Assembly (NCBI GenBank): GCA_038231215.1
Contig: JBBRLS010000012.1
Span: 29,786-93,785 of the forward strand
Length of the DNA stretch: 64,000 bases
Direction of reading: 5' to 3'
Source: Schlegelella_A sp038231215
GTDB lineage: Bacteria; Pseudomonadota; Gammaproteobacteria; Burkholderiales; Burkholderiaceae_C
Position 1 is the stretch's first letter, and each line of letters starts with the position of its first letter. Below are positions 16,595-24,186 of this stretch, piece after piece. Made by a program: the position numbers and the translations under genes. The notes under the pieces are model-generated. The model saw only the letters and a program-made list of their open reading frames with translations. It searched no databases and was not told the DNA's origin.

Positions 16595-16731
16595 TGTGGC
16601 GGGCTTGCCGGGCAGGATCGGATGCGGAGATCCCCCCACGGGAGCGCCGACCTTCTCATTTCGGTACCCCCGGCGATTCCTTGAGCGCGTTCGGCGAGCA
16701 ATCCATGGCATGGTTCGCGGTCGCGGCAATG

Positions 16732-16764
16732 AAAACGGGCCGCACGAGTCATCTCGTGCGGCCC
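16732..16764 (-). terminator. Rho-independent terminator of the 58-aa exported-protein gene
   Basis: A perfect 12-bp stem, GGGCCGCACGAG / CTCGTGCGGCCC (16737-16748 and 16753-16764), with a 4-nt loop. Read on the minus strand it is followed by GTTTTC, a recognisable U-tract. It lies 45 bp past the stop codon at 16809 and keeps this transcript from entering the GGDEF-EAL gene. Confidence 0.8.
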
Positions 16765-16808
16765 GGGAGCCTGTGCTTGTCGCGCGGCAAGTCCGCGCCC
16801 GCTGGATC

Positions 16809-16985
16809 TCAGTGTGCGCGGCGGCCGATGATCTCGACGGTCGGCAGGACGACGACGTTGCCGGGCGCGACACTGCCGCGCGCGGATTCCGCGCGTTGCT
16901 GGTGATGCGTCTCGGCCGCGAAGCTGAGGGTGGCGGTGGCGAGAACGGCGAACACGGCGGCGGAGAAGGTGAGGCGGCTGAACAT
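16809..16985 (-). CDS. small exported protein with LPTVEI-x-GRR motif (58 aa)
   Basis: ATG 16985 is preceded by AAGGAG at good spacing. Residues 1-24 form a clean signal peptide (MFSRLTFSAAVFAVLATATL, then SFAA). The mature peptide of about 34 residues has a His/Gln-rich start (ETHHQQRAE) and ends in VVVLPTVEIIGRRAH, nearly the same as VVTLPTVEITGRR in the 88-aa protein at 14096-14362. It has its own promoter with three CGACGA-type repeats and its own terminator, so it is an independent unit. No known domain. The shared motif, shared export and shared promoter layout argue that the two are functional relatives. Confidence 0.78.
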   Translation of the reverse strand: MFSRLTFSAAVFAVLATATLSFAAETHHQQRAESARGSVAPGNVVVLPTVEIIGRRAH

Positions 16986-17027
16986 GATGGGCTCCTTGAA
17001 GGCGTTGTCTGGCTTGCGATGGAGCGA

Positions 17028-17111
17028 ACTCTAGGGAGCCGCCACGCGCCGCGACAGTGCCTTGCGACGAATCCCGCCTTGCCGCGGACGAACTGCGCCG
17101 AGGCGCGACGA
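17028..17111 (-). promoter_or_regulatory. LytTR-type promoter of the 58-aa exported-protein gene
   Basis: Minus-strand TAGAGT (17033-17028) is the candidate -10; the position for a -35 (TGTCGC) does not match. Three repeats (plus-strand core (C/G)GACGA) begin at 17065, 17086 and 17106, spaced 21 and 20 bp; the proximal one is TTGCGACGAA (17062-17071), identical over 10 bp to that at 14445-14454. Distance from hexamer to the proximal repeat is 29, as in the other promoter, and both have CATCGCA a few bases after the hexamer. Coordinated control by the adjacent LytSR pair is the simplest reading. Confidence 0.6.
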
Positions 17112-17160
17112 ACGCGCCGGCGCGGCGTGCGTGTTGGCGCGATTCGAGGCGAAAGGAAGG

Positions 17161-18978
17161 CTAGGAAAGCGGCGCAGTTCGCCGTTCGAGCCAGGCGAGC
17201 GCGTCGCCCATGACAAGCGGCGAGAGGCGTTCGCGCACGACGCGGTGATAGGCGTCGAGCCATTCGATCTCGTCGGCGCGCAGCAGCGAAAGGTCGAGGC
17301 AGCGTGCATCGATCGGGCACAGGGTGAGCGTCTCGAACTCGAGGAACTCGCCGAACTCGGTGGACACCTCGGGACCGGCCGGCACCGTCAGCACGAGGTT
17401 CTCGACGCGCACGCCCCACTGGCCCGGCCGGTACAGGCCCGGCTCGACGCTCGTGATCATGCCGGGCTGCATCGCCATCGTGGCGTCGGCGATGACGCGC
17501 GAAAAGCTCTGCGGTCCTTCGTGCACGTTGAGGAAGTAGCCGACGCCGTGGCCGGTGCCGTGGCCGTAGTCGAGGCCGTGCTCCCAGAGCGGCACGCGGG
17601 CGATCGCGTCGAGCATCGGCGACAGCGTGCCGCGCGGAAAGCGCGTGCGCGAGAGCGCGATCGTGCCGCGCAGCACCAGCGTCACGTCGCGCTTCTGCGC
17701 GGCCGTGAGCTGGCCGATCGGCCACATGCGCGTGATGTCGGTGGTGCCGCCGCGGTATTGCGCGCCCGAGTCGATGAGGAGCAGGCCGTCGCCTTCGAGG
17801 GTCGCATGCGACTCGGGCAGGGCGCGGTAGTGGGGCATCGCGCCGTTGGCGTTGAAGGCGGCGATCGTCGCGAAGCTCGGGCCGACGTAGCCGGCGCGCC
17901 TGGCGCGCGCAGCGGTGAGATGGGTGTCGATCGTCAACTCGGTGATCGATTCCTTGCGCCCGGGGTCGGCCAGCGCCGCTTCGAACCAGGCGTAGAACTC
18001 GCACATCGCCGCCCCGTCCTCGGCCATGGCGCGGCGCACGTGCCCGGCTTCGGTCGGGCTCTTGCGGCTCTTGGCGAGCGTGCTCGGGTTGATCGACTCG
18101 ACAACCGTCACCGAGGTGCGCTCGCGCGTGCCGAGCGTGATGCGCTTCGGGTCGACGAGCAGCACCGCGCCGGCGGGCAGCGCGGCAAGTGCAGCGCCGG
18201 CCTCTTCGTAGGGCGCGACGCGAACGCCGTCGCCGGCGAGCGCGGCGCGCAGCGCGGCGTCGACCTTGCTCTCTGCAACGAAGAGGGTCGCCGCATCGGC
18301 GGCGATCAGCAGATGGGCGAGGAAGACCGGGTTGTAGCTGACGTCGGCACCGCGCAGGTTGAGCAGCCAGGCGATGTCGTCGACGGTCGAGACGAAGTGA
18401 TGCGAGGCACCGGACTCGCGCATCGCGGCACGCACTCGCGCGAGGCGGTCACGGCGCGATTCAGCGGCCTCGGGCGCGAGGTGCTCGTAGATCGCTGCGG
18501 CCGGAGCTGCCGGGCGTTCTGGCCAGGCGTCGGCGAGCACGTCGAGGTCGCTGCGCAGAAGGACGCCACAACGCTCGAGCTCGCCACGAAGCTGGCGCGC
18601 GGCGCCCAGGCCGAGCACGTCGCCATCGACGGCGACGGTCGTGCCGGCAGCGACGTTGCGGCACAGCCAGTCGAGGTGGTGCACGGCGGCTGGCGACGGC
18701 GTCTTGACGAGCTCGATGCCGCTGCCCGTCAGTTCGCGTTCGGCCTGCACCCAGTAGCGGCTGTCGACGAACAGGGCGGCCTTGTCGAGCGTGAGGGCGA
18801 GCGTGCCGACCGAGCCGGTGAAGCCTGATGCCCACTGCCGTCCCTGCCAGCGCTCCGGCAGGTATTCGGAAAGGTGCGGATCGCTCGACGGGATCAGCGC
18901 GGCGACGCAGGCGTTGGCTTTGAGCACGTCGCGGATGCGCTCGATATGCAGGCGGGCGGGCGAGGTGCGGGTGTCCAT
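17161..18978 (-). CDS. Xaa-Pro aminopeptidase (aminopeptidase P, M24B)
   Basis: 605 residues, the long form with two creatinase-like N-terminal domains and a C-terminal pita-bread catalytic domain. The metal-binding pattern is present: DSGAQYRGGTTDITR (two Asp), GHGTGHGVGYFLNVHEGP (His), then SVEPGLYRPGQWGVRVEN (two Glu). These enzymes remove the N-terminal residue when proline is second and need two divalent metal ions. Cytoplasmic; no signal peptide. Start ATG 18978. It follows the NDH-2 gene on the same strand after 36 bp, so the two may be co-transcribed. Confidence 0.93.
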   Translation of the reverse strand: MDTRTSPARLHIERIRDVLKANACVAALIPSSDPHLSEYLPERWQGRQWASGFTGSVGTLALTLDKAALFVDSRYWVQAERELTGSGIELVKTPSPAAVHHLDWLCRNVAAGTTVAVDGDVLGLGAARQLRGELERCGVLLRSDLDVLADAWPERPAAPAAAIYEHLAPEAAESRRDRLARVRAAMRESGASHHFVSTVDDIAWLLNLRGADVSYNPVFLAHLLIAADAATLFVAESKVDAALRAALAGDGVRVAPYEEAGAALAALPAGAVLLVDPKRITLGTRERTSVTVVESINPSTLAKSRKSPTEAGHVRRAMAEDGAAMCEFYAWFEAALADPGRKESITELTIDTHLTAARARRAGYVGPSFATIAAFNANGAMPHYRALPESHATLEGDGLLLIDSGAQYRGGTTDITRMWPIGQLTAAQKRDVTLVLRGTIALSRTRFPRGTLSPMLDAIARVPLWEHGLDYGHGTGHGVGYFLNVHEGPQSFSRVIADATMAMQPGMITSVEPGLYRPGQWGVRVENLVLTVPAGPEVSTEFGEFLEFETLTLCPIDARCLDLSLLRADEIEWLDAYHRVVRERLSPLVMGDALAWLERRTAPLS

Positions 18979-19014
18979 GGGTCTTCCTGGCGATCGGGCG
19001 AGCGATCCTGGAGC

Positions 19015-20358
19015 TTATCGCGGGTTGGCGCCGGGCTTCGGCATCGTCTCGGGCTCGGCGACGACGCGCGCCGATCGCTCGTACGTGAAATAGGCCCACG
19101 CCCAGTCGACCATCACGATCAGCCGGTTGCGAAAGCCGATCAGGAAGTAGATGTGCGCGAACAGCCAGAAGAGCCACGCCGCGAGGCCGCTGAACCGGAA
19201 TGCGCCGAAGGGCGGCACGGCCAGGTCGACGACCGCGGCCTTGCGCCCGACGGTGGCCAGGTTGCCGTAGTCCTTGTAGCGGAACGGCTGCGTCGGCTCG
19301 CCCTTCAGGCGGCGCAGCAGGTTGGCGGCCGCCGCGCGTCCCATCTGCTTGGCGGCCGGGCTCACACCGGGCACCGGCGTCGGCTCGCCCTTGCCGTGGC
19401 TCTTTGCAGAGGCCAGGTCGCCGACGACGGAGATCTCGGGATGACCGGCGACGCTCAGGTCGGGCTCGACGACGACGCGGCCGGCGCGATCGAGCGTCGT
19501 GCCGGTGCCGCGTGCGATCTCCGCGCCGAGGCGTGAGCCGGCGACGCCGGCCGCCCAGATGACGGTGCGACAGGCCAGGCGTTGCGTCGTCGGGACGCCG
19601 TCGACCGAGGCCTCGTACGACACGCCTTCGGCATCGATGCCGGTGACCTTCGAGCCGGTTCGCACCTCGACGTGGAGACGCTCGAGCTGGCGGCGCGCCT
19701 GCGCCGACTGGTTAGGCACGAAGGCGCCGAGGACGCGGTCCGAACCTTCGAGCAGGATGACGCGCGTGCGCCTCGAGTCGATGCGGCGGAACTCGCGCCA
19801 CAAGGTGTGCTGCGCGATCTCGCTCATCGTGCCCGCCATCTCGACGCCGGTGGGCCCGCCGCCGATGACGACGAAGCTCATCCAGGCATTGCGCGTCTCG
19901 TCGTCCTGCGCGCGCTCGGCGCTTTCGAAGGCGCCGATGACGCGCGCGCGAATCTCGAAGGCGTCGGCCAGCGTCTTCAGCCCGGGCGCGAAGCGGGCCC
20001 AGTCGTCGTGGCCGAAGTAGCTGTGCGTCGCGCCGGCGGCGACGATGAGATGGTCCCAGGCGATTCGCTCGCCACCGTCTAGCGTCGCGGTGCGCACGCC
20101 GACGTCGATTGCCTGCACCTCGGCCTTCAGGATGGTCAGGTTGCCGCGCTTCATCTCCGGTCGCAGCACGTGGCGGATCGGCGCGCTCACGGCCGGTGCG
20201 CTCAGCCCGGCGGTGGCGACCTGGTAGAGCAGTGGCTGGAACAGATGATGATTGGTGCGGTCGACGAGCGTGATCTCGACCTCGGCCCTGGACAGCGCGC
20301 GCACCGCCTCGATGCCGCCGAAGCCACAGCCGATGACGAGAACGCGCGGCCGTGTCAT
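19015..20358 (-). CDS. ndh: type II NADH:quinone oxidoreductase (NDH-2)
   Basis: 447 residues. An FAD-binding GxGxxG (VIGCGFGGIEAVRAL) at residues 8-22 and a second NAD(P)H-binding GGGPTGVEMAGT near residue 172 define the two-dinucleotide fold. TIWAAGVAGS and VVGDLA complete the FAD contacts, and a hydrophobic amphipathic C-terminus (GLAAWLFWLFAHIYFLIGF) is the membrane anchor typical of NDH-2. The enzyme passes electrons from NADH to quinone without pumping protons. ATG 20358 (MTRPRVLVIG) chosen; any longer start lacks homology. Divergent from the response regulator, 48 bp apart. Confidence 0.9.
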   Translation of the reverse strand: MTRPRVLVIGCGFGGIEAVRALSRAEVEITLVDRTNHHLFQPLLYQVATAGLSAPAVSAPIRHVLRPEMKRGNLTILKAEVQAIDVGVRTATLDGGERIAWDHLIVAAGATHSYFGHDDWARFAPGLKTLADAFEIRARVIGAFESAERAQDDETRNAWMSFVVIGGGPTGVEMAGTMSEIAQHTLWREFRRIDSRRTRVILLEGSDRVLGAFVPNQSAQARRQLERLHVEVRTGSKVTGIDAEGVSYEASVDGVPTTQRLACRTVIWAAGVAGSRLGAEIARGTGTTLDRAGRVVVEPDLSVAGHPEISVVGDLASAKSHGKGEPTPVPGVSPAAKQMGRAAAANLLRRLKGEPTQPFRYKDYGNLATVGRKAAVVDLAVPPFGAFRFSGLAAWLFWLFAHIYFLIGFRNRLIVMVDWAWAYFTYERSARVVAEPETMPKPGANPR

Positions 20359-20406
20359 GGGCCCATTTTCACCTGCCGTTCGGCTGAGGGCTATGCTCGC
20401 CGCCCC

Positions 20407-21093
20407 ATGCGACTCCTGCTTGTCGAAGACGACCGGATGATCGGCGAGAGCTTGCAGCGCGCGCTTCGTCTCGAGGGCTTCGCCGTCGACTGGGTGCGCG
20501 ACGCCGCTGCCGCCGACGGCACGCTGGCGAGCGAGCGCTTCGACCTCGTGCTGCTCGATCTCGGACTGCCGCCGGGGCCTGGCGCCGCCGCGCGTCCGGC
20601 CGACGGCCTGGCCGTGCTGCACGCGATGCGCGCCCGCCACGACGCGACGCCGGTGATCGTGCTGACGGCGCGCGACGCGCGCGGCGACCGCGTTGCCGGC
20701 CTCGACGCCGGCGCCGACGACTACCTGGTCAAGCCCTTCGAGCTCGACGAGTTGAACGCGCGCATCCGCGCCGTGCTGCGCCGCCATGCCGGCCGCGCCG
20801 AGCCACTGCTCTCGGCCGGCGACGTGACGCTCGATCCGGCCCATCGTCGGGTCACGAAGCAGGGCGCTGCCGTCTCGCTTTCAGCGCGCGAGTTCGCCGT
20901 GCTCGAGGCTCTGCTCGCCAAGCCCGGCGCCGTGCTCTCGCGCTCGCAGCTCGAGGATCGCCTGTACGGCTGGGGCGAAGAGATCGAGAGCAATGCGGTC
21001 TCGGTCTACATCCATCAGTTGCGCCGCAAGCTCGGCGCCGACTTCATCCGCAACGTGCGCGGCGTCGGCTACTTCATCGACGCCAAGGCATGA
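20407..21093 (+). CDS. OmpR-family response regulator (QseB/PmrA-like)
   Basis: 228 residues. Receiver domain with DD at 8-9 and phosphoacceptor Asp51 in LLDLGLP, Lys in YLVKPFE, then a winged-helix output domain (LSAREFAVLEALL, VSVYIHQLRRKLG, IRNVRGVGYFI). One oddity: after LGLP comes an extra stretch (PGPGAAARPA) before DGLAVL, about eight residues longer than usual in the beta3-alpha3 loop next to the phosphorylation site. Partner kinase starts 55 bp downstream. Regulators of this subgroup bind 6-bp half-sites repeated every 11 bp, and four such half-sites lie at the end of this operon (22485-22523). Confidence 0.92.
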   Translation: MRLLLVEDDRMIGESLQRALRLEGFAVDWVRDAAAADGTLASERFDLVLLDLGLPPGPGAAARPADGLAVLHAMRARHDATPVIVLTARDARGDRVAGLDAGADDYLVKPFELDELNARIRAVLRRHAGRAEPLLSAGDVTLDPAHRRVTKQGAAVSLSAREFAVLEALLAKPGAVLSRSQLEDRLYGWGEEIESNAVSVYIHQLRRKLGADFIRNVRGVGYFIDAKA

Positions 21094-21148
21094 GCCGCCG
21101 GGCCGCGCCCCAAGCGAACACCGGAGCGCGAATCGCGAAGGCTCGCCG

Positions 21149-22489
21149 ATGACCTCGATCCGCGTCCGCCTGCTCGTCTCGCTGCTCGCGTTGCTGGCGC
21201 TGGCAGCGTTGCTGATGGGCGCCGTGACCTATCGCAACGTGCTCGCCGAGACCGAGGCGATCTTCGACTACCAGCTTCAGCAGATGGCCCTCTCGTTGCG
21301 CGACCAGGGCGAAATCGCCGCCGCGCAGGCCGACAACCTTGCCGACGCGCAGCTCGACTTCGTGGTGCAGATCTGGACCGTCGACGGGCGCAGCATCTAC
21401 GCCTCGCGCGCGCACTCGTCGCTGCCGGCGCGGGCGCTGCTCGGCCTGGTGACGCTCAACGTCGAGGGGCAGGCGTGGCGCGCGTACAGCGTCGCGACCC
21501 GCGATCGCGTCATCCAGATCGCGCAGCCGGTCGAGATCCGTCAACGCCTCGCCGCGCGCGCCGCCTGGCGCAGCGTCGTGCCGCTACTGCTCATGGCGCC
21601 GTTCGCCGCTTTCGCCATCTGGTGGTTGGCGGCGCGACTCCTTGCGCCGATCGAGCGACTGGCAGGCGACGTGCGTTCGCGTGACGCGCAGTCGCTCGCG
21701 CCGCTGCCGACCAGCGACCTGCCCGACGAGGTCTCGCCGCTGGCACGCGCCCTCAACGCGCTGCTCGAACGCCTGCGCGCGTCGCTCGACGCGCAGCGTG
21801 CCTTCGTCGCCGACGCTGCGCACGAACTTCGCTCGCCGCTCACCGCGCTGAAGCTGCAACTCGAATTGCTGCGTCGCGCCGGCAACGACGCCGATCGCGA
21901 CGCCGCGCGCGACGCCATCGCCGCCGGCATCGAACGGGCGACGCGCCTGGTCGAGCAGCTTCTTGCGCTGGCGCGCAGCGAGCCTGGCGCCGCGCCCGCA
22001 GTGCGCGAGCGCGTCGACCTCGCGGAGGTCACGCGTCGCGCGATCGCGGAGACGGTCGCCTTTGCGGCGTCGCGAGGCATCGAGTTCGAGCTGGCCGCCG
22101 TGGCGCCCGCCTTCGTCGACGGCGACCCGGTCTCGCTCGGCCTGCTCGTGCGCAACTGCGCCGACAACGCGGCGCGCTATTCGCCGCGCGGCTCGCGCGT
22201 CGAGGTCTCGGTCGAGCGTCGTGGCGACGAGGTCGTGCTGCTCGTCGACGACGCCGGTCCGGGCATCCCCGAAGCCGAGCGACAGCGCGTCTTTGACCGC
22301 TTCTATCGGCGCGCCGAAGACGGCGAAACGGGATCCGGACTCGGTTTGGCGATCGTCAAGAGCGTGGCTGTCGCGCACGGCGCTCGCGTCAGTCTCGATC
22401 GATCGCCGCACGGCGGGCTGCGGGTTGCCGTGCGCTTCGCCGCGAGCAACCCCTCTCCCCGCAGGGGAGAGGGAGAGGGTGGGCCTTAA
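21149..22489 (+). CDS. QseC-like sensor histidine kinase
   Basis: 446 residues. Two membrane helices (about 8-26 and 142-162) enclose a short periplasmic sensor of about 115 residues. A HAMP-like linker is followed by a HisKA domain with phosphoacceptor His225 (DAAHELRSPL) and a HATPase domain (NCADNAARYS, DDAGPGIP, GSGLGLAIVKSV). The last dozen residues, NPSPRRGEGEGGP, are encoded by a REP-like palindrome (22451-22473) and probably replaced the original end. ATG 21149 gives the first helix directly. The stop TAA is inside the first half-site of the downstream operator. Confidence 0.92.
   Translation: MTSIRVRLLVSLLALLALAALLMGAVTYRNVLAETEAIFDYQLQQMALSLRDQGEIAAAQADNLADAQLDFVVQIWTVDGRSIYASRAHSSLPARALLGLVTLNVEGQAWRAYSVATRDRVIQIAQPVEIRQRLAARAAWRSVVPLLLMAPFAAFAIWWLAARLLAPIERLAGDVRSRDAQSLAPLPTSDLPDEVSPLARALNALLERLRASLDAQRAFVADAAHELRSPLTALKLQLELLRRAGNDADRDAARDAIAAGIERATRLVEQLLALARSEPGAAPAVRERVDLAEVTRRAIAETVAFAASRGIEFELAAVAPAFVDGDPVSLGLLVRNCADNAARYSPRGSRVEVSVERRGDEVVLLVDDAGPGIPEAERQRVFDRFYRRAEDGETGSGLGLAIVKSVAVAHGARVSLDRSPHGGLRVAVRFAASNPSPRRGEGEGGP
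22451..22473. repeat. REP-like palindrome inside the 3' end of the kinase gene
   Basis: CCCTCTCCCC (22451-22460), GCA, GGGGAGAGGG (22464-22473): a perfect 10-bp inverted repeat, the same core as in the element at 1422-1517. It is translated as part of the C-terminal tail of the histidine kinase, so the element was inserted into or captured by the coding sequence. It may also act as a transcription stop between the kinase and the protease gene. Confidence 0.65.
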
Positions 22490-22523
22490 CGTCGGCTTAA
22501 CCGAACCCTAATGGTGGTCTAAC
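22485..22523 (+). promoter_or_regulatory. four-copy 11-bp direct-repeat operator upstream of the Do protease
   Basis: Half-sites CTTAAC (22485), CTTAAC (22496), CCTAAT (22507) and TCTAAC (22518) repeat at exactly 11 bp, each separated by 5 bp. This is the YTTAA(C/T)-N5 layout recognised by PmrA/QseB/OmpR-type regulators, one helical turn per half-site. A TATCTT hexamer at 22534-22539 is a plausible -10, which puts the last repeats over the -35 position. Binding by the regulator encoded at 20407-21093, and control of the protease gene at 22591, are inferred. Confidence 0.6.
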
Positions 22524-22590
22524 CGGCGGGCCCTATCTTCAGCGGCATGCGGAATATTCCGCGCGATTCTTCCTTGCTGCTGGAGACCTC

Positions 22591-24114
22591 ATGAATCTGA
22601 AACCCCTGAGTGCCGCCCTCATCGGCGCCGGCCTCGCTGTCGTCGGCACCGCCGGCGCGTTCGATCTTCCGCATTGGCTGAAGGGCGATAAGCAAGTCGT
22701 TGCAGCGACGTCGCCGGTCGCGCCCGTCGCACCGGCCGCACCGGTCGCCGAGCGCGTCGTGCCGCCGGTGCCGCTCATCGCGGCGCCGGGACAGGTGCCC
22801 AACTACCGCGCCATCGTCAAGCAATCGGCACCCGCGGTCGTCGGCATCACCGTCGAAGGCTCGCACAAGATGAGTGCCGAGGAGCAGGGCCTGCCCGACG
22901 GCATGGAAGACGATCCCTTCTTCAAGTTCTTTCGCGGCATGCCGGGCTTCTCGCAGCGCGGCCGTGGCCAGCAAAGCCCGTCGACGCCGTTCAAGGGCCT
23001 GGGCTCGGGCTTCATCATCAGCTCGGACGGCCTGATCCTCACCAACGCGCACGTCGTTCGCGAAGCCAAGGACGTGACCGTCAAGCTCAGCGATCGTCGC
23101 GAGTTCACGGCCAGGGTGCTCGGCATCGACACCACGACCGACATCGCCGTGCTGCGCATCGATGCGCACGACCTGCCGGTGGTTCGCCTCGGCGACCCGA
23201 AGGGGCTCGAGGTCGGCGACCCGGTGCTTGCCATCGGCGCGCCCTACGGGCTCGAGCAGACTGCGACGCAAGGCATCGTCAGCGCCAAGGGCCGTTCGCT
23301 GCCCGGCGACGCGGTGGTGCCTTTCATCCAGACCGATGCCGCCGTCAATCCCGGCAACTCGGGCGGCCCGCTGTTCGACGGCACCGGCTCGGTGGTCGGC
23401 ATCAACGCGCAGATCTACTCGCGCAGCGGCGGCTTCCAGGGCCTGTCGTTCGCGATTCCAATCGACGTCGCGCTGAAGGTGAAGACGCAGATCGTCGCCA
23501 CCGGGAAGGCGGCGCACGGCCGGCTCGGTGTGACGGTGCAGGACCTGAACCAGTCGCTCGCCGACTCATTCGGCATCAAGCGCGTCGACGGCGCACTGAT
23601 CTCGAACGTGGCACCCGGCAGCGCTGCGGCCGAAGCGGGCCTGAAGTCGGGCGACGTCATCACCGAGGTCAACGGCGAGCCGGTGCTGCACTCGGGCAAT
23701 CTGTCGAGCCTGATCGGCCTCGCCGCGCCGGGCGAACGCGTCAAGCTGAAGGTCTGGCGCGATCACTCGGAACGCACCGTCGAAGCGAAGCTCGGCGGCG
23801 CCGACGACGGCGAGAAGAAGGTCGCCGATGCCGGTGCCTCGGGCGAGCGTGGCCAGCTCGGCCTCACGCTCCGTCCGCTGACGCGTGACGAGCGCCGCGA
23901 GGCCAAGCTCGATTCGGGTCTGGTGGTCGAGGAGGTCGGGGGCGCCGCGGCGCGCGCCGGCATCCAGGCGGGCGACGTGCTGCTCGCCATCAACGGCAAG
24001 CCGGTGCAATCGATCGACGAGCTGAAGAGCGTGCTTTCGGCCAAGCCGAAGAGCGTGGCGCTGCTCGTGCAGCGCGACGGCGAGAAGATCTTCGTGCCGG
24101 TCAAGCTCGGCTGA
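22591..24114 (+). CDS. periplasmic Do-type serine protease (DegP/DegQ/MucD family)
   Basis: 507 residues. Signal peptide (MNLKPLSAALIGAGLAVVGT), a proline/valine/alanine-rich linker, then a trypsin-like domain with His154 (LTNAHVV), Asp184 (TTTDIAVL) and Ser257 (NPGNSGGPL), followed by two PDZ domains (GRLGVTVQDLN onward; GQLGLTLRPL onward). This is the layout of DegP/DegQ/MucD, which degrade or refold damaged envelope proteins. Placed directly after a two-component pair and behind a multi-copy response-regulator operator, so it is probably an envelope-stress target of that system. Ends in a strong bidirectional terminator shared with sorB. Confidence 0.93.
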   Translation: MNLKPLSAALIGAGLAVVGTAGAFDLPHWLKGDKQVVAATSPVAPVAPAAPVAERVVPPVPLIAAPGQVPNYRAIVKQSAPAVVGITVEGSHKMSAEEQGLPDGMEDDPFFKFFRGMPGFSQRGRGQQSPSTPFKGLGSGFIISSDGLILTNAHVVREAKDVTVKLSDRREFTARVLGIDTTTDIAVLRIDAHDLPVVRLGDPKGLEVGDPVLAIGAPYGLEQTATQGIVSAKGRSLPGDAVVPFIQTDAAVNPGNSGGPLFDGTGSVVGINAQIYSRSGGFQGLSFAIPIDVALKVKTQIVATGKAAHGRLGVTVQDLNQSLADSFGIKRVDGALISNVAPGSAAAEAGLKSGDVITEVNGEPVLHSGNLSSLIGLAAPGERVKLKVWRDHSERTVEAKLGGADDGEKKVADAGASGERGQLGLTLRPLTRDERREAKLDSGLVVEEVGGAAARAGIQAGDVLLAINGKPVQSIDELKSVLSAKPKSVALLVQRDGEKIFVPVKLG

Positions 24115-24133
24115 AGCGGGCGACCGTGAAGCG

Positions 24134-24168
24134 AAAAACGCCGGCTTCGTGCCGGCGTTTCTTCTTCT
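24134..24168. terminator. bidirectional Rho-independent terminator
   Basis: AACGCCGGC (24137-24145) and GCCGGCGTT (24151-24159) form a perfect 9-bp stem with a TTCGT loop. AAAAA lies on the left (a U-tract for the minus-strand sorAB transcript) and TCTTCTTCT on the right (for the plus-strand protease transcript). Confidence 0.88.
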
Positions 24169-24186
24169 CGCTGCCGCAGCGAGCCG

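Noticed and set aside
14108..16684. Open frame of about 860 codons on the plus strand opposite the GGDEF-EAL gene
   Set aside because: The minus strand has intact GGDEF, EAL and membrane helices; the plus-strand frame has none and would begin inside the small exported-protein gene.
16595..18004. N-terminal extension of the GGDEF-EAL frame for another 470 codons
   Set aside because: It would overlap the 58-aa gene, its promoter and the aminopeptidase P gene on the same strand in another frame; the added residues are arginine-rich and without homology.
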